A stretch of DNA of 64,000 bases from Corynebacterium imitans (GCF_000739455.1 NZ_CP009211.1:124001-188000); one strand, 5' to 3'; positions 28,080-37,183 are shown, counted from the stretch's first letter. Program-made: numbers and translations. Notes: generated by a model from the sequence alone, not told the origin.

Positions 28080-28971
28080 TGTGATGTCCAGGGACGTTGT
28101 TGAGTCGGTCGAAGGGTACGCCGCCAATCGCAGAGTGGTGTCGGTGGTGGTTGTAGAAGTGGAGCCAGCCGGGCAGCGCCAGGCGTCGTTCGGCCTCTGA
28201 ACCGTAAAACCTGGCATAGGCCCAGCCGTCCCCGAGCGTGCGGTGGAATCGCTCGATCTTCCCGTTCGTCTGCGGCCGGTAGGGGCGTGTCCGCTTGTGT
28301 CGGATGCCGAGCCGAGCGCAGAAGTCCCTCCATGCGTGGGATCTGTATGCCGACCCGTTGTCGGATAGGACTCGCTCGACGGTCACGCCTCGTTCGGCGA
28401 ACCAGGCCACGGCGCGTTCGAGAACTCCCACCGCTGTGCTCGCCTGCTCATCCGACCAGATTTCTGCGTATGCGACGCGGGAGTGGTCGTCGATGACTGT
28501 GTGAACGAACGCCGTCCCGGTGCGCGGCTTGTGATCTTTTCCTCGTGGTAATCCCGGAGTCGCGAGCTTGTTCCGTGCGCCTTGCTGCCGACCTACGTAA
28601 CGATGTCCACCGCCGTCGGGGATGTTGCCGAACTTCGTGACATCGACATGAATCAACGATCCCGGATGAGGATGCTCATATCGCCGCAATGGCTCGCCAG
28701 TGACACGATCGATATGCGAGAGGCGGTTCACGCGGCAACGGACGAGGACCGCGTGAACAGTCGACGTCGAGAGACCAAGTCGCGCAGCGATCTGGGCTGG
28801 CCCCAGTCGAAGCCGCCAGCGCAGGTTGATGATCTTCTTCTTGACATGCTCGGGCGTCCTGCCTGGGATCCGGTGCGGCTTGCTGGAGCGATCCTGCATC
28901 CCAAACTCACCCTCTTCCCGGTAGCGGCCTGCCCATTTCCGGGCAGTGATCGGGGAGACCATGAACATCTT
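28075..28971 (-). pseudogene. IS481-family (IS5564-like) transposase, 3' part, split by Tn5393-like transposon
   Basis: This is the last 297 codons of a 329-aa transposase. The first 32 codons are at 37088-37183. Joined with a single ATCTT copy the frame is 990 nt. DDE motifs are visible: 'IHVDVTKFG', 'RVLSDNGSAYRS' and 'NGKIERFHRTLGD'. The N-terminal HTH is cut at its start, so activity is unlikely even if the internal ATG at the junction is used. The stop codon TAG lies in the CTAG of the target-site duplication and not inside the element. Confidence 0.9.
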
Positions 28972-29052
28972 GGGGTCGTTTGCGGGAGGGGGCGGAATCC
29001 TACGCTAAGGCTTTGGCCAGCGATATTCTCCGGTGAGATTGATGTGTTCCCA
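28972..29052 (+). repeat. Left 81-bp terminal inverted repeat of the Tn5393-like transposon
   Basis: It starts GGGGTCGTTTGCGGGAG and ends GATGTGTTCCCA. The tnpA stop codon lies inside it. Compared with the right repeat there are about four mismatches. Confidence 0.93.
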
Positions 29053-31890
29053 TCCGAGCGGCGAAACATGGGCCAAGAGATCGGGCGATAGCAGCTTTCC
29101 ATCGCGTTTCTGGTTTGCAACGACCTCGCCGAGCTTCATGGTGTTCCAGAAGATGATGATGGCGGCGAGCAGATTCATGCCGGCGATGCGGTAATGCTGG
29201 CCTTCGGCGGAACGGTCGCGGATTTCACCGCGGCGGTGGAAGCTGATTGCCCGCTTCAGCGCATGATGAGCTTCGCCTTTGTTGAGCCCGATCTGGGCAC
29301 GCCGTTGGAGTTCGGCATCCAGAATCCAGTCGATCATGAACAGGGTGCGCTCGACGCGACCGACTTCCCGCAGGGCTGTCGCGAGCTCGTTCTGCCGCGG
29401 ATAGGAGGCGAGTTTCCGCAGAATCTGGCTTGGCGCGACGGTCCCGGCAGCAATGGTGGCGGCGATGCGCAGGATGTCGGGCCAATTGCGCTCGATCATG
29501 GCTTGGTTGACCTTTCCGCCGATCAACGCTCGCAGGTGCGCCGGGGCGGCCGACGGATTGAACGCGTAGAGCCGTTTGGATGGCAGGTCGCGGATGCGCG
29601 GAGCGAACCGGTAGCCGAGAATGGCACATGCGGCAAAGACGTGATCGGTGAAGCCGCCCGTGTCGGTGAACTGCTCGCGGATATGGCGTCCAGCATCGTT
29701 CATCAGCAGGCCATCGAGGATGTAAGGCGCTTCGCTTGCCGTTGCAGGAATCACCTGGGTTGCGAACGGCGCATATTGGTCGGAGACGTGGCTATAGGCT
29801 TTCAGGCCCGGGGTATTGCCATATTTCGCGTTGACCAGGTTCATGGCCTCACCTTGCTCTGTAGCGACGAAGAACTGTCCGTCGCTCGAAGCCGACGTGC
29901 CCATGCCCCAGAACCGGGCCATGGGTAACGCTGCCTGTGCCTCGACCACCATGGCCAGCGCCCGGTCATAGGCTTCGCCCTCGACATGCCACCGTCCAAT
30001 GCGGATCAATTCCCAGAAGGTGTGGGTGTTTGTCGCATCCGCCATTTTGCGCAAGCCGAGGTTGATCCCTTCCGCCAAGATAACGTTCATTAGCCCGATC
30101 CGGTCAGCGCAGGGTGCTCCTGTGCGCAGATGGGTGAACGCTTCGGTGAAGCCGGTCGCCGCATCCACCTCCAGCAGGAGATCGGTGATGCGCGTGGGCG
30201 GGATCTGCTTGTAGAGATCGAGCACCAGATCTTCGGCGCCTGTCGGCGCGGCGGCTTCGAGTTTCTCGATATGCAGAACGCCGTTTTCAATCGACCCGCC
30301 CGGGATCGTGCCTGCGCGAGCGGCACGGCCAAGCTCGCGCAACCGCATGTCGAGGCGAGCTTGCCGGTCTGCCAGCCATTCCTCCGGCCGCAATGGCACA
30401 GCGAGACGACCGCCTTCCGCGATGGCTTGTGCCGGAACGAGTGCGTGTTTCAGATCGCCATAGCGCCGGGACCTAGTAAGCCAGACATCTCCGGAGCGGA
30501 ACGCATCGCGCAGATGGAACAGCACCGCGATCTCCCATAGGCGAGCGTCGCCAGCCCTCTGGGCCCGAAGGTGGCGATGCCATTTCGAGCTGGGCCGCAA
30601 GAAGCTGGTCATCGCGGCATCGTTCAAACCGGTACGAAGGGCCGTCACCGCTTCCAGAAGCGGCAGTGCAACGGGCGCAGCTCGCAGATCGAGCAGGCGC
30701 AACATGCGTGGAGCGTATCGGCGGAAGCGGTGATAACCGTCGAGCACATGATTGAGCGGATCGTCGGCCATGGTGGCGGTCAGCCTGGTTGCCATTGCAA
30801 CAAGGGTTTTTAAGCCGTCCCACCCTGACCCACTCGCGATGACATCGCCCAGCGGCTGGCCATCATCCTGTGCATCGACCAGGGCGCCCCCGATCTCGGC
30901 GAAGGATTTCAGGGTGTCACGCACCACCCCCGCTTCGTCTGCGACCTTTGCATGGCAAATACGCTCCGAAGCACGGTAGAGACGGCCGACGATCCGGTCG
31001 TGGGTTTCGACCACTGCGTCGGCCAACATCGCCTGCCATTCCGAGACGCAAACAGCCAAGATCGCAAGCCGCCTGTCCTCCGGGAGATCGCGCATGCCGT
31101 CGGCATAATACCGTTCACCCTGCCTGCGCAGACGAGTCACCCGATGGGCAGGAACGCCGGCAAGCAGATCCTCGGGGAGATCGACGCGTTGCAGATATTC
31201 GAGCCGGTCGAGCAGCCGGTTGGCCGACGAAGAGTTCGAGCCAGGCTCGAACTGGCGCAGCCACACAAAACGGGTCACCCGATCATCAGCCGTCTCCTCG
31301 AGCAATGCCAGCAACTGTTCTCGGATCGACATAGGCAGCCGACTGGCGATCCTCGTCTCGATGCGTCGCTCGGCATCGACGAGAGCCGCGGCACAAAGCC
31401 GCTCGATCGTGGATGTCGCGGGAAGGACAGTGCGGGTGCGTCGGCACTCGGCTACGAAGCGACGGGCGATATCCTCGTTCGACACCGCCATCTCGGCTTC
31501 TCGGAACAACCATTCCTTCAGCTCGCTCGCACCACGTCCGGAGAAGGTGCGGAAGCCGTAGAGCCCCCGTAACTCGGCAAGATGCTCGTGCCGTGTTTCC
31601 TCGCGGGCAGCATAGTCTACGAGATCGTCGGCACCCAGGCCAAGCTGCGCTCCGATAAATTCGATGACCTCTGCAGGGATCAGTTCGCCTGGAGCCAGCA
31701 CCCGGCCGGGATAGCGCAGGACACACAATTGCAGGGCGAAGCCGAACCTGTTGTGAGCGCGCCGACGCAGCCTGATATGCCCAAAGTCTTCATCACTCAG
31801 CGTATAGTGCTTGAGCAAATCCGTCTGTGAAGTCGGCAAGCGCAACAGCGCGTCTTTCTGCCGATCGGTTAGAGTGACGCGACGCGGCAT
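29005..31890 (-). CDS. tnpA: Tn3-family transposase TnpA (Tn5393 type)
   Basis: A 961-aa transposase with the typical Tn3-family length. The N-terminal DNA-binding region is recognisable ('MPRRVTLTDRQKDALLRLPT') and so is the conserved C-terminal end 'HVSPLGWEHINLTGEYRW', shared by the Tn3 family. It drives replicative transposition from the 81-bp repeats. The coding frame is intact. The last codons overlap the left terminal repeat. It is divergent from tnpR across the res region. Its lower GC and codon use differ from the corynebacterial chromosome, in line with an origin in Proteobacteria. Confidence 0.95.
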   Translation of the reverse strand: MPRRVTLTDRQKDALLRLPTSQTDLLKHYTLSDEDFGHIRLRRRAHNRFGFALQLCVLRYPGRVLAPGELIPAEVIEFIGAQLGLGADDLVDYAAREETRHEHLAELRGLYGFRTFSGRGASELKEWLFREAEMAVSNEDIARRFVAECRRTRTVLPATSTIERLCAAALVDAERRIETRIASRLPMSIREQLLALLEETADDRVTRFVWLRQFEPGSNSSSANRLLDRLEYLQRVDLPEDLLAGVPAHRVTRLRRQGERYYADGMRDLPEDRRLAILAVCVSEWQAMLADAVVETHDRIVGRLYRASERICHAKVADEAGVVRDTLKSFAEIGGALVDAQDDGQPLGDVIASGSGWDGLKTLVAMATRLTATMADDPLNHVLDGYHRFRRYAPRMLRLLDLRAAPVALPLLEAVTALRTGLNDAAMTSFLRPSSKWHRHLRAQRAGDARLWEIAVLFHLRDAFRSGDVWLTRSRRYGDLKHALVPAQAIAEGGRLAVPLRPEEWLADRQARLDMRLRELGRAARAGTIPGGSIENGVLHIEKLEAAAPTGAEDLVLDLYKQIPPTRITDLLLEVDAATGFTEAFTHLRTGAPCADRIGLMNVILAEGINLGLRKMADATNTHTFWELIRIGRWHVEGEAYDRALAMVVEAQAALPMARFWGMGTSASSDGQFFVATEQGEAMNLVNAKYGNTPGLKAYSHVSDQYAPFATQVIPATASEAPYILDGLLMNDAGRHIREQFTDTGGFTDHVFAACAILGYRFAPRIRDLPSKRLYAFNPSAAPAHLRALIGGKVNQAMIERNWPDILRIAATIAAGTVAPSQILRKLASYPRQNELATALREVGRVERTLFMIDWILDAELQRRAQIGLNKGEAHHALKRAISFHRRGEIRDRSAEGQHYRIAGMNLLAAIIIFWNTMKLGEVVANQKRDGKLLSPDLLAHVSPLGWEHINLTGEYRWPKP

Positions 31891-32015
31891 ACATGTTCCT
31901 TTTTCAAAATCTGATAGCGTTCAAGACGCTTTGTTTATGAAGCTGGTTGAGATACATTTCCAGAGGTCAATGCAATCGTGGCCGAAGCGCCGCCTCAAAC
32001 CAACGTTTGTGATAC
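31891..32015. other. res region of the Tn5393-like transposon
   Basis: These 125 bp lie between the divergent tnpA and tnpR starts. In this family the stretch holds the three resolvase-binding subsites and both promoters. It is AT-rich. I did not resolve the subsites individually. Confidence 0.7.
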
Positions 32016-32316
32016 ATGCTGATCGGATATGCCCGCGTCTCCAAAGCCGATGGCTCGCAGTCTCTCGACCTGCAGCACGACGCCTTGCGCGCCGCAGGTG
32101 TCGAACGGGACAATATCTATGATGATCTTGCTTCCGGCGGTCGTGATGATCGCCCTGGCTTGACTGCCTGCCTCAAGTCATTGCGTGACGGCGATGTGCT
32201 GGTGGTCTGGAAGCTCGATCGCCTCGGACGATCGCTTGCCCATCTGGTCAACACGGTGAAGGAGCTGTCAGACCGCAAGATCGGCCTGCGGGTTCTGACT
32301 GGAAAGGGCGCTCAGA
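32016..32316 (+). pseudogene. tnpR: Serine resolvase TnpR, 5' part, disrupted by IS26 unit
   Basis: The first 100 codons hold the catalytic domain, with the nucleophile Ser9 in 'YARVSKADG' and the conserved 'DRLGRSLAHL'. The frame then enters IS26. Joined to 34961-35274 it gives 615 nt (204 aa plus stop), the normal resolvase length. The first part alone lacks the E helix and the DNA-binding HTH, so cointegrates would not be resolved by this copy. Confidence 0.93.
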
Positions 32317-33136
32317 GGCACTGTTGCAAAGTTAGCGATGAGGCAGCCTTTTGTCTTATTCAAAGGCCTTACATTTCAAAAACTCTGCTTACCAGGCGCA
32401 TTTCGCCCAGGGGATCACCATAATAAAATGCTGAGGCCTGGCCTTTGCGTAGTGCACGCATCACCTCAATACCTTTGATGGTGGCGTAAGCCGTCTTCAT
32501 GGATTTAAATCCCAGCGTGGCGTTGATTATCCGTTTCAGTTTGCCATGATCGCATTCAATCACGTTGTTCCGGTACTTAATCTGTCGGTGTTCAACGTCA
32601 GACGGGCACCGGCCTTCGCGTTTGAGCAGAGCAAGCGCGCGACCATAGGCGGGCGCTTTATCCGTGTTGATGAATCGCGGGATCTGCCACTTCTTCACGT
32701 TGTTGAGGATTTTACCCAGAAACCGGTATGCAGCTTTGCTGTTACGACGGGAGGAGAGATAAAAATCGACAGTGCGGCCCCGGCTGTCGACGGCCCGGTA
32801 CAGATACGCCCAGCGGCCATTGACCTTCACGTAGGTTTCATCCATGTGCCACGGGCAAAGATCGGAAGGGTTACGCCAGTACCAGCGCAGCCGTTTTTCC
32901 ATTTCAGGCGCATAACGCTGAACCCAGCGGTAAATCGTGGAGTGATCGACATTCACTCCGCGTTCAGCCAGCATCTCCTGCAGCTCACGGTAACTGATGC
33001 CGTATTTGCAGTACCAGCGTACGGCCCACAGAATGATGTCACGCTGAAAATGCCGGCCTTTGAATGGGTTCATGTGCAGCTCCATCAGCAAAAGGGGATG
33101 ATAAGTTTATCACCACCGACTATTTGCAACAGTGCC
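32317..33136 (-). mobile_element. IS26, left copy
   Basis: It is exactly 820 bp with terminal GGCACTGTTGCAAA repeats. The nucleotide sequence appears identical to the right copy in inverted orientation. Confidence 0.97.
32369..33073 (-). CDS. tnpA: IS26 transposase (left copy)
   Basis: A 234-aa IS6-family transposase starting MNPFKGRHFQ. DDE motifs are 'WHMDETYVKVNG', 'INTDKAPAYG' and 'VIECDHGKLK'. An N-terminal HTH precedes the catalytic domain. It catalyses copy-in cointegrate formation and targeted conservative reactions between IS26 copies. The frame is open for six further codons upstream, but MNPF is the accepted start. Confidence 0.97.
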   Translation of the reverse strand: MNPFKGRHFQRDIILWAVRWYCKYGISYRELQEMLAERGVNVDHSTIYRWVQRYAPEMEKRLRWYWRNPSDLCPWHMDETYVKVNGRWAYLYRAVDSRGRTVDFYLSSRRNSKAAYRFLGKILNNVKKWQIPRFINTDKAPAYGRALALLKREGRCPSDVEHRQIKYRNNVIECDHGKLKRIINATLGFKSMKTAYATIKGIEVMRALRKGQASAFYYGDPLGEMRLVSRVFEM

Positions 33137-33151
33137 AACCCATGTTATATT
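33124..33151 (+). promoter_or_regulatory. Hybrid promoter: -35 in the IS26 end, -10 in the aph upstream region
   Basis: TTGCAA inside the IS26 terminal repeat (33124-33129) is 16 bp from TATATT (33146-33151), pointing towards aph(3')-Ia. IS26 ends are known to supply -35 boxes to neighbouring genes. Use in Corynebacterium is inferred. Confidence 0.6.
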
Positions 33152-33223
33152 GCACAAGATAAAAATATATCATCATGAACAATAAAACTGTCTGCTTACA
33201 TAAACAGTAATACAAGGGGTGTT

Positions 33224-34039
33224 ATGAGCCATATTCAACGGGAAACGTCTTGCTCGAGGCCGCGATTAAATTCCAACCTGGATGCTGATTTATATGGGTA
33301 TAGATGGGCTCGCGATAATGTCGGGCAATCAGGTGCGACAATCTATCGATTGTATGGGAAGCCCAATGCGCCAGAGTTGTTTCTGAAACATGGCAAAGGT
33401 AGCGTTGCCAATGATGTTACAGATGAGATGGTCAGACTAAACTGGCTGACGGCATTTATGCCTCTTCCGACCATCAAGCATTTTATCCGTACTCCTGATG
33501 ATGCATGGTTACTCACCACTGCGATCCCCGGGAAAACAGCATTCCAGGTATTAGAAGAATATCCTGATTCAGGTGAAAATATTGTTGATGCGCTGGCAGT
33601 GTTCCTGCGCCGGTTGCATTCGATTCCTGTTTGTAATTGTCCTTTTAACAGCGATCGCGTATTTCGTCTCGCTCAGGCGCAATCACGAATGAATAACGGT
33701 TTGGTTGATGCTAGTGATTTTGATGACGAGCGTAATGGCTGGCCTGTTGAACAAGTCTGGAAAGAAATGCATAAGCTTTTGCCATTCTCACCGGATTCAG
33801 TCGTCACTCATGGTGATTTCTCACTTGATAACCTTATTTTTGACGAGGGGAAATTAATAGGTTGTATTGATGTTGGACGAGTCGGAATCGCAGACCGATA
33901 CCAGGATCTTGCCATCCTATGGAACTGCCTCGGTGAGTTTTCTCCTTCATTACAGAAACGGCTTTTTCAAAAATATGGTATTGATAATCCTGATATGAAT
34001 AAATTGCAGTTTCATTTGATGCTCGATGAGTTTTTCTGA
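33224..34039 (+). CDS. aph(3')-Ia: Aminoglycoside 3'-phosphotransferase APH(3')-Ia
   Basis: A 271-aa kinase that phosphorylates the 3'-OH of kanamycin and neomycin. The catalytic loop is 'VVTHGDFSLDNLIF' and the magnesium-binding Asp is in 'GCIDVGRVGIADRYQD'. Differences from the Tn903 protein as I recall it (NLDADLYGYRW, KPNAPEL, WLTAFMP) place it with the Ia/Ic (aphA1-IAB) variants. Its GC content is far lower than that of the chromosome. It lies between two IS26 copies, with transcription probably from the hybrid promoter upstream. Confidence 0.97.
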   Translation: MSHIQRETSCSRPRLNSNLDADLYGYRWARDNVGQSGATIYRLYGKPNAPELFLKHGKGSVANDVTDEMVRLNWLTAFMPLPTIKHFIRTPDDAWLLTTAIPGKTAFQVLEEYPDSGENIVDALAVFLRRLHSIPVCNCPFNSDRVFRLAQAQSRMNNGLVDASDFDDERNGWPVEQVWKEMHKLLPFSPDSVVTHGDFSLDNLIFDEGKLIGCIDVGRVGIADRYQDLAILWNCLGEFSPSLQKRLFQKYGIDNPDMNKLQFHLMLDEFF

Positions 34040-34132
34040 TAGTTAGTCTTTGTAGAGACACAAACCTGAAATTCCGGACACCGCGCTTCAGGACATCTCC
34101 CTGGACGCCGATATCTGGCAGTATCCGGACGG
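34040..34132. other. Short spacer between aph(3')-Ia and right IS26
   Basis: 93 bp with no gene. The second half (CTTCAGGACATCTCCCTGGA and onwards) is more GC-rich than the aph flank and looks like a leftover of other DNA cut by IS26. I cannot name its source. Confidence 0.4.
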
Positions 34133-34952
34133 GGCACTGTTGCAAATAGTCGGTGGTGATAAACTTATCATCCCCTTTTGCTGATGGAGCTGCACATGAA
34201 CCCATTCAAAGGCCGGCATTTTCAGCGTGACATCATTCTGTGGGCCGTACGCTGGTACTGCAAATACGGCATCAGTTACCGTGAGCTGCAGGAGATGCTG
34301 GCTGAACGCGGAGTGAATGTCGATCACTCCACGATTTACCGCTGGGTTCAGCGTTATGCGCCTGAAATGGAAAAACGGCTGCGCTGGTACTGGCGTAACC
34401 CTTCCGATCTTTGCCCGTGGCACATGGATGAAACCTACGTGAAGGTCAATGGCCGCTGGGCGTATCTGTACCGGGCCGTCGACAGCCGGGGCCGCACTGT
34501 CGATTTTTATCTCTCCTCCCGTCGTAACAGCAAAGCTGCATACCGGTTTCTGGGTAAAATCCTCAACAACGTGAAGAAGTGGCAGATCCCGCGATTCATC
34601 AACACGGATAAAGCGCCCGCCTATGGTCGCGCGCTTGCTCTGCTCAAACGCGAAGGCCGGTGCCCGTCTGACGTTGAACACCGACAGATTAAGTACCGGA
34701 ACAACGTGATTGAATGCGATCATGGCAAACTGAAACGGATAATCAACGCCACGCTGGGATTTAAATCCATGAAGACGGCTTACGCCACCATCAAAGGTAT
34801 TGAGGTGATGCGTGCACTACGCAAAGGCCAGGCCTCAGCATTTTATTATGGTGATCCCCTGGGCGAAATGCGCCTGGTAAGCAGAGTTTTTGAAATGTAA
34901 GGCCTTTGAATAAGACAAAAGGCTGCCTCATCGCTAACTTTGCAACAGTGCC
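34133..34952 (+). mobile_element. IS26, right copy
   Basis: An 820-bp IS26 in inverted orientation to the left copy, with complete GGCACTGTTGCAAA ends. Confidence 0.97.
34196..34900 (+). CDS. tnpA: IS26 transposase (right copy)
   Basis: It encodes the same 234-aa protein as the left copy, with the same DDE residues and start (MNPFKGRHFQ). It is transcribed outward, towards the 3' part of tnpR and strA. Both copies are intact, so IS26-mediated rearrangement of this locus is possible. Confidence 0.97.
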   Translation: MNPFKGRHFQRDIILWAVRWYCKYGISYRELQEMLAERGVNVDHSTIYRWVQRYAPEMEKRLRWYWRNPSDLCPWHMDETYVKVNGRWAYLYRAVDSRGRTVDFYLSSRRNSKAAYRFLGKILNNVKKWQIPRFINTDKAPAYGRALALLKREGRCPSDVEHRQIKYRNNVIECDHGKLKRIINATLGFKSMKTAYATIKGIEVMRALRKGQASAFYYGDPLGEMRLVSRVFEM

Positions 34953-35274
34953 CGCTCAGATCGACACCACGACTGCGTCCGGTCGCATGGTGTTCGGAAT
35001 CTTCGCCACCTTGGCCGAGTTCGAGCGGGATCTGATCCGAGAGCGCACCATGGCGGGTCTCGCCTCCGCGAGAGCGCGCGGTCGCAAGGGCGGACGAAAA
35101 TTCGCGCTCACCAAAGCTCAGGTGCGTCTCGCGCAAGCCGCCATGGCCCAGCGCGATACTTCAGTTTCCGATCTCTGCAAGGAACTCGGCATCGAGCGCG
35201 TCACTCTCTACCGATATGTCGGTCCCAAAGGCGAGCTCAGAGACCATGGAAAGCATGTTCTCGGACTTACGTAG
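34953..35274 (+). pseudogene. tnpR: Serine resolvase TnpR, 3' part
   Basis: It starts with the duplicated CGCTCAGA. It encodes the C-terminal part of the resolvase: 'GRMVFGIFATLAEFERDLI', the arm region and the HTH 'VSDLCKELGIERVTLYRYVG'. It has no catalytic serine. An open frame of 122 codons runs from inside IS26 into this piece, but a functional product is unlikely. Confidence 0.93.
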
Positions 35275-35339
35275 CAACTCGTTTCTTTTCGCAGGTTGAG
35301 CCACCTCCGCGCTTCATCAGAAAACTGAAGGAACCTCCA

Positions 35340-36143
35340 TTGAATCGAACTAATATTTTTTTTGGTGAATCGCATTCTGACTGGTTGCCTGTCAGAGGCG
35401 GAGAATCTGGTGATTTTGTTTTTCGACGTGGTGACGGGCATGCCTTCGCGAAAATCGCACCTGCTTCCCGCCGCGGTGAGCTCGCTGGAGAGCGTGACCG
35501 CCTCATTTGGCTCAAAGGTCGAGGTGTGGCTTGCCCCGAGGTGATCAACTGGCAGGAGGAACAGGAGGGTGCATGCTTGGTGATAACGGCAATTCCGGGA
35601 GTACCGGCGGCTGATCTGTCTGGAGCGGATTTGCTCAAAGCGTGGCCGTCAATGGGGCAGCAACTTGGCGCTGTTCACAGCCTATCGGTTGATCAATGTC
35701 CGTTTGAGCGCAGGCTGTCGCGAATGTTCGGACGCGCCGTTGATGTGGTGTCCCGCAATGCCGTCAATCCCGACTTCTTACCGGACGAGGACAAGAGTAC
35801 GCCGCAGCTCGATCTTTTGGCTCGTGTCGAACGAGAGCTACCGGTGCGGCTCGACCAAGAGCGCACCGATATGGTTGTTTGCCATGGTGATCCCTGCATG
35901 CCGAACTTCATGGTGGACCCTAAAACTCTTCAATGCACGGGTCTGATCGACCTTGGGCGGCTCGGAACAGCAGATCGCTATGCCGATTTGGCACTCATGA
36001 TTGCTAACGCCGAAGAGAACTGGGCAGCGCCAGATGAAGCAGAGCGCGCCTTCGCTGTCCTATTCAATGTATTGGGGATCGAAGCCCCCGACCGCGAACG
36101 CCTTGCCTTCTATCTGCGATTGGACCCTCTGACTTGGGGTTGA
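35340..36143 (+). CDS. strA: Streptomycin 3''-phosphotransferase StrA, APH(3'')-Ib
   Basis: A 267-aa kinase with catalytic loop 'VVCHGDPCMPNFMV' and 'GLIDLGRLGTADRYAD'. It phosphorylates streptomycin at the 3''-OH. The start codon is TTG, the accepted start for strA, with AAGGAACC upstream. Its stop overlaps the strB start (TGATG), giving translational coupling. It follows the broken tnpR, as in Tn5393, so transcription may come from the transposon or from the right IS26 end. Confidence 0.97.
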   Translation: MNRTNIFFGESHSDWLPVRGGESGDFVFRRGDGHAFAKIAPASRRGELAGERDRLIWLKGRGVACPEVINWQEEQEGACLVITAIPGVPAADLSGADLLKAWPSMGQQLGAVHSLSVDQCPFERRLSRMFGRAVDVVSRNAVNPDFLPDEDKSTPQLDLLARVERELPVRLDQERTDMVVCHGDPCMPNFMVDPKTLQCTGLIDLGRLGTADRYADLALMIANAEENWAAPDEAERAFAVLFNVLGIEAPDRERLAFYLRLDPLTWG

Positions 36144-36979
36144 TGTTCATGCCGCCTGTTTTTCCTGCTCATTGGCACGTTTCGCAACCTGTTCTCATTG
36201 CGGACACCTTTTCCAGCCTCGTTTGGAAAGTTTCATTGCCAGACGGGACTCCTGCAATCGTCAAGGGATTGAAACCTATAGAAGACATTGCTGATGAACT
36301 GCGCGGGGCCGACTATCTGGTATGGCGCAATGGGAGGGGAGCAGTCCGGTTGCTCGGTCGTGAGAACAATCTGATGTTGCTCGAATATGCCGGGGAGCGA
36401 ATGCTCTCTCACATCGTTGCCGAGCACGGCGACTACCAGGCGACCGAAATTGCAGCGGAACTAATGGCGAAGCTGTATGCCGCATCTGAGGAACCCCTGC
36501 CTTCTGCCCTTCTCCCGATCCGGGATCGCTTTGCAGCTTTGTTTCAGCGGGCGCGCGATGATCAAAACGCAGGTTGTCAAACTGACTACGTCCACGCGGC
36601 GATTATAGCCGATCAAATGATGAGCAATGCCTCGGAACTGCGTGGGCTACATGGCGATCTGCATCATGAAAACATCATGTTCTCCAGTCGCGGCTGGCTG
36701 GTGATAGATCCCGTCGGTCTGGTCGGTGAAGTGGGCTTTGGCGCCGCCAATATGTTCTACGATCCGGCTGACAGAGACGACCTTTGTCTCGATCCTAGAC
36801 GCATTGCACAGATGGCGGACGCATTCTCTCGTGCGCTGGACGTCGATCCGCGTCGCCTGCTCGACCAGGCGTACGCTTATGGGTGCCTTTCCGCAGCTTG
36901 GAACGCGGATGGAGAAGAGGAGCAACGCGATCTAGCTATCGCGGCCGCGATCAAGCAGGTGCGACAGACGTCATACTAG
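36143..36979 (+). CDS. strB: Streptomycin 6-phosphotransferase StrB, APH(6)-Id
   Basis: A 278-aa kinase with 'LHGDLHHENIMF' as catalytic loop and 'LVIDPVGLVGE' for metal binding. It phosphorylates streptomycin at the 6-OH and works together with StrA. The start MFMPPVFP overlaps the strA stop by one base; an upstream in-frame ATG inside strA is not used in known copies. The gene is full length and ends 25 bp before the right terminal repeat. Confidence 0.97.
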   Translation: MFMPPVFPAHWHVSQPVLIADTFSSLVWKVSLPDGTPAIVKGLKPIEDIADELRGADYLVWRNGRGAVRLLGRENNLMLLEYAGERMLSHIVAEHGDYQATEIAAELMAKLYAASEEPLPSALLPIRDRFAALFQRARDDQNAGCQTDYVHAAIIADQMMSNASELRGLHGDLHHENIMFSSRGWLVIDPVGLVGEVGFGAANMFYDPADRDDLCLDPRRIAQMADAFSRALDVDPRRLLDQAYAYGCLSAAWNADGEEEQRDLAIAAAIKQVRQTSY

Positions 36980-37004
36980 ATATCAAGCGACTTCTCCTAT
37001 CCCC

Positions 37005-37085
37005 TGGGAACACATCAATCTTACCGGAGAATATCGTTGGCCAAAGCCTTAGCGTAGGATTTCGCCCTCTCCCGCAAACGACCCC
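37005..37085 (-). repeat. Right 81-bp terminal inverted repeat of the Tn5393-like transposon
   Basis: The reverse complement starts GGGGTCGTTTGCGGGAG and ends GATGTGTTCCCA. It abuts ATCTT and the 5' fragment of the IS481-family transposase gene. Confidence 0.93.
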
Positions 37086-37183
37086 ATCTTTGCGGCGATC
37101 GTGGCCGGATAGCCGTCTTCGACAATCAGCCGGGCTAACCGGAGACGGGCACGAGGAGTGAGAAGAGCGTTCGGATGGGTCAT
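37086..37183 (-). pseudogene. IS481-family (IS5564-like) transposase, 5' part
   Basis: The first 32 codons ('MTHPNALLTPRARLRLARLI' and onwards) end at the ATCTT duplication. Its ATG shares the A of the cmx stop (TGATG), so the transposase was translationally coupled to cmx before the insertion. The rest of the gene is at 28075-28971. Confidence 0.9.

Larger units (their letters stand above)
32309..34960. mobile_element. IS26-aph(3')-Ia-IS26 composite unit with duplication CGCTCAGA
   Basis: Two complete 820-bp IS26 copies in opposite orientation, transposase genes pointing outward, surround a 996-bp kanamycin-resistance core. CGCTCAGA is present at both outer edges (32309-32316 and 34953-34960). 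This shows that the unit entered tnpR as one piece. It resembles Tn4352-type units. Confidence 0.95.
28972..37085. mobile_element. Tn5393-like Tn3-family transposon (strA-strB), duplication ATCTT
   Basis: This 8114-bp unit is bounded by 81-bp inverted repeats (28972-29052 and 37005-37085) starting GGGGTCGTTTGCGGGAG and differing at about four positions. ATCTT flanks it directly (28967-28971 and 37086-37090), the 5-bp duplication typical of Tn3-family insertion. It carries tnpA, a res region, a disrupted tnpR and strA-strB, the known Tn5393 order. No IS1133 or IS6100 is present upstream of strA. It sits in codon 33 of the IS481-family transposase gene. Confidence 0.95.
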
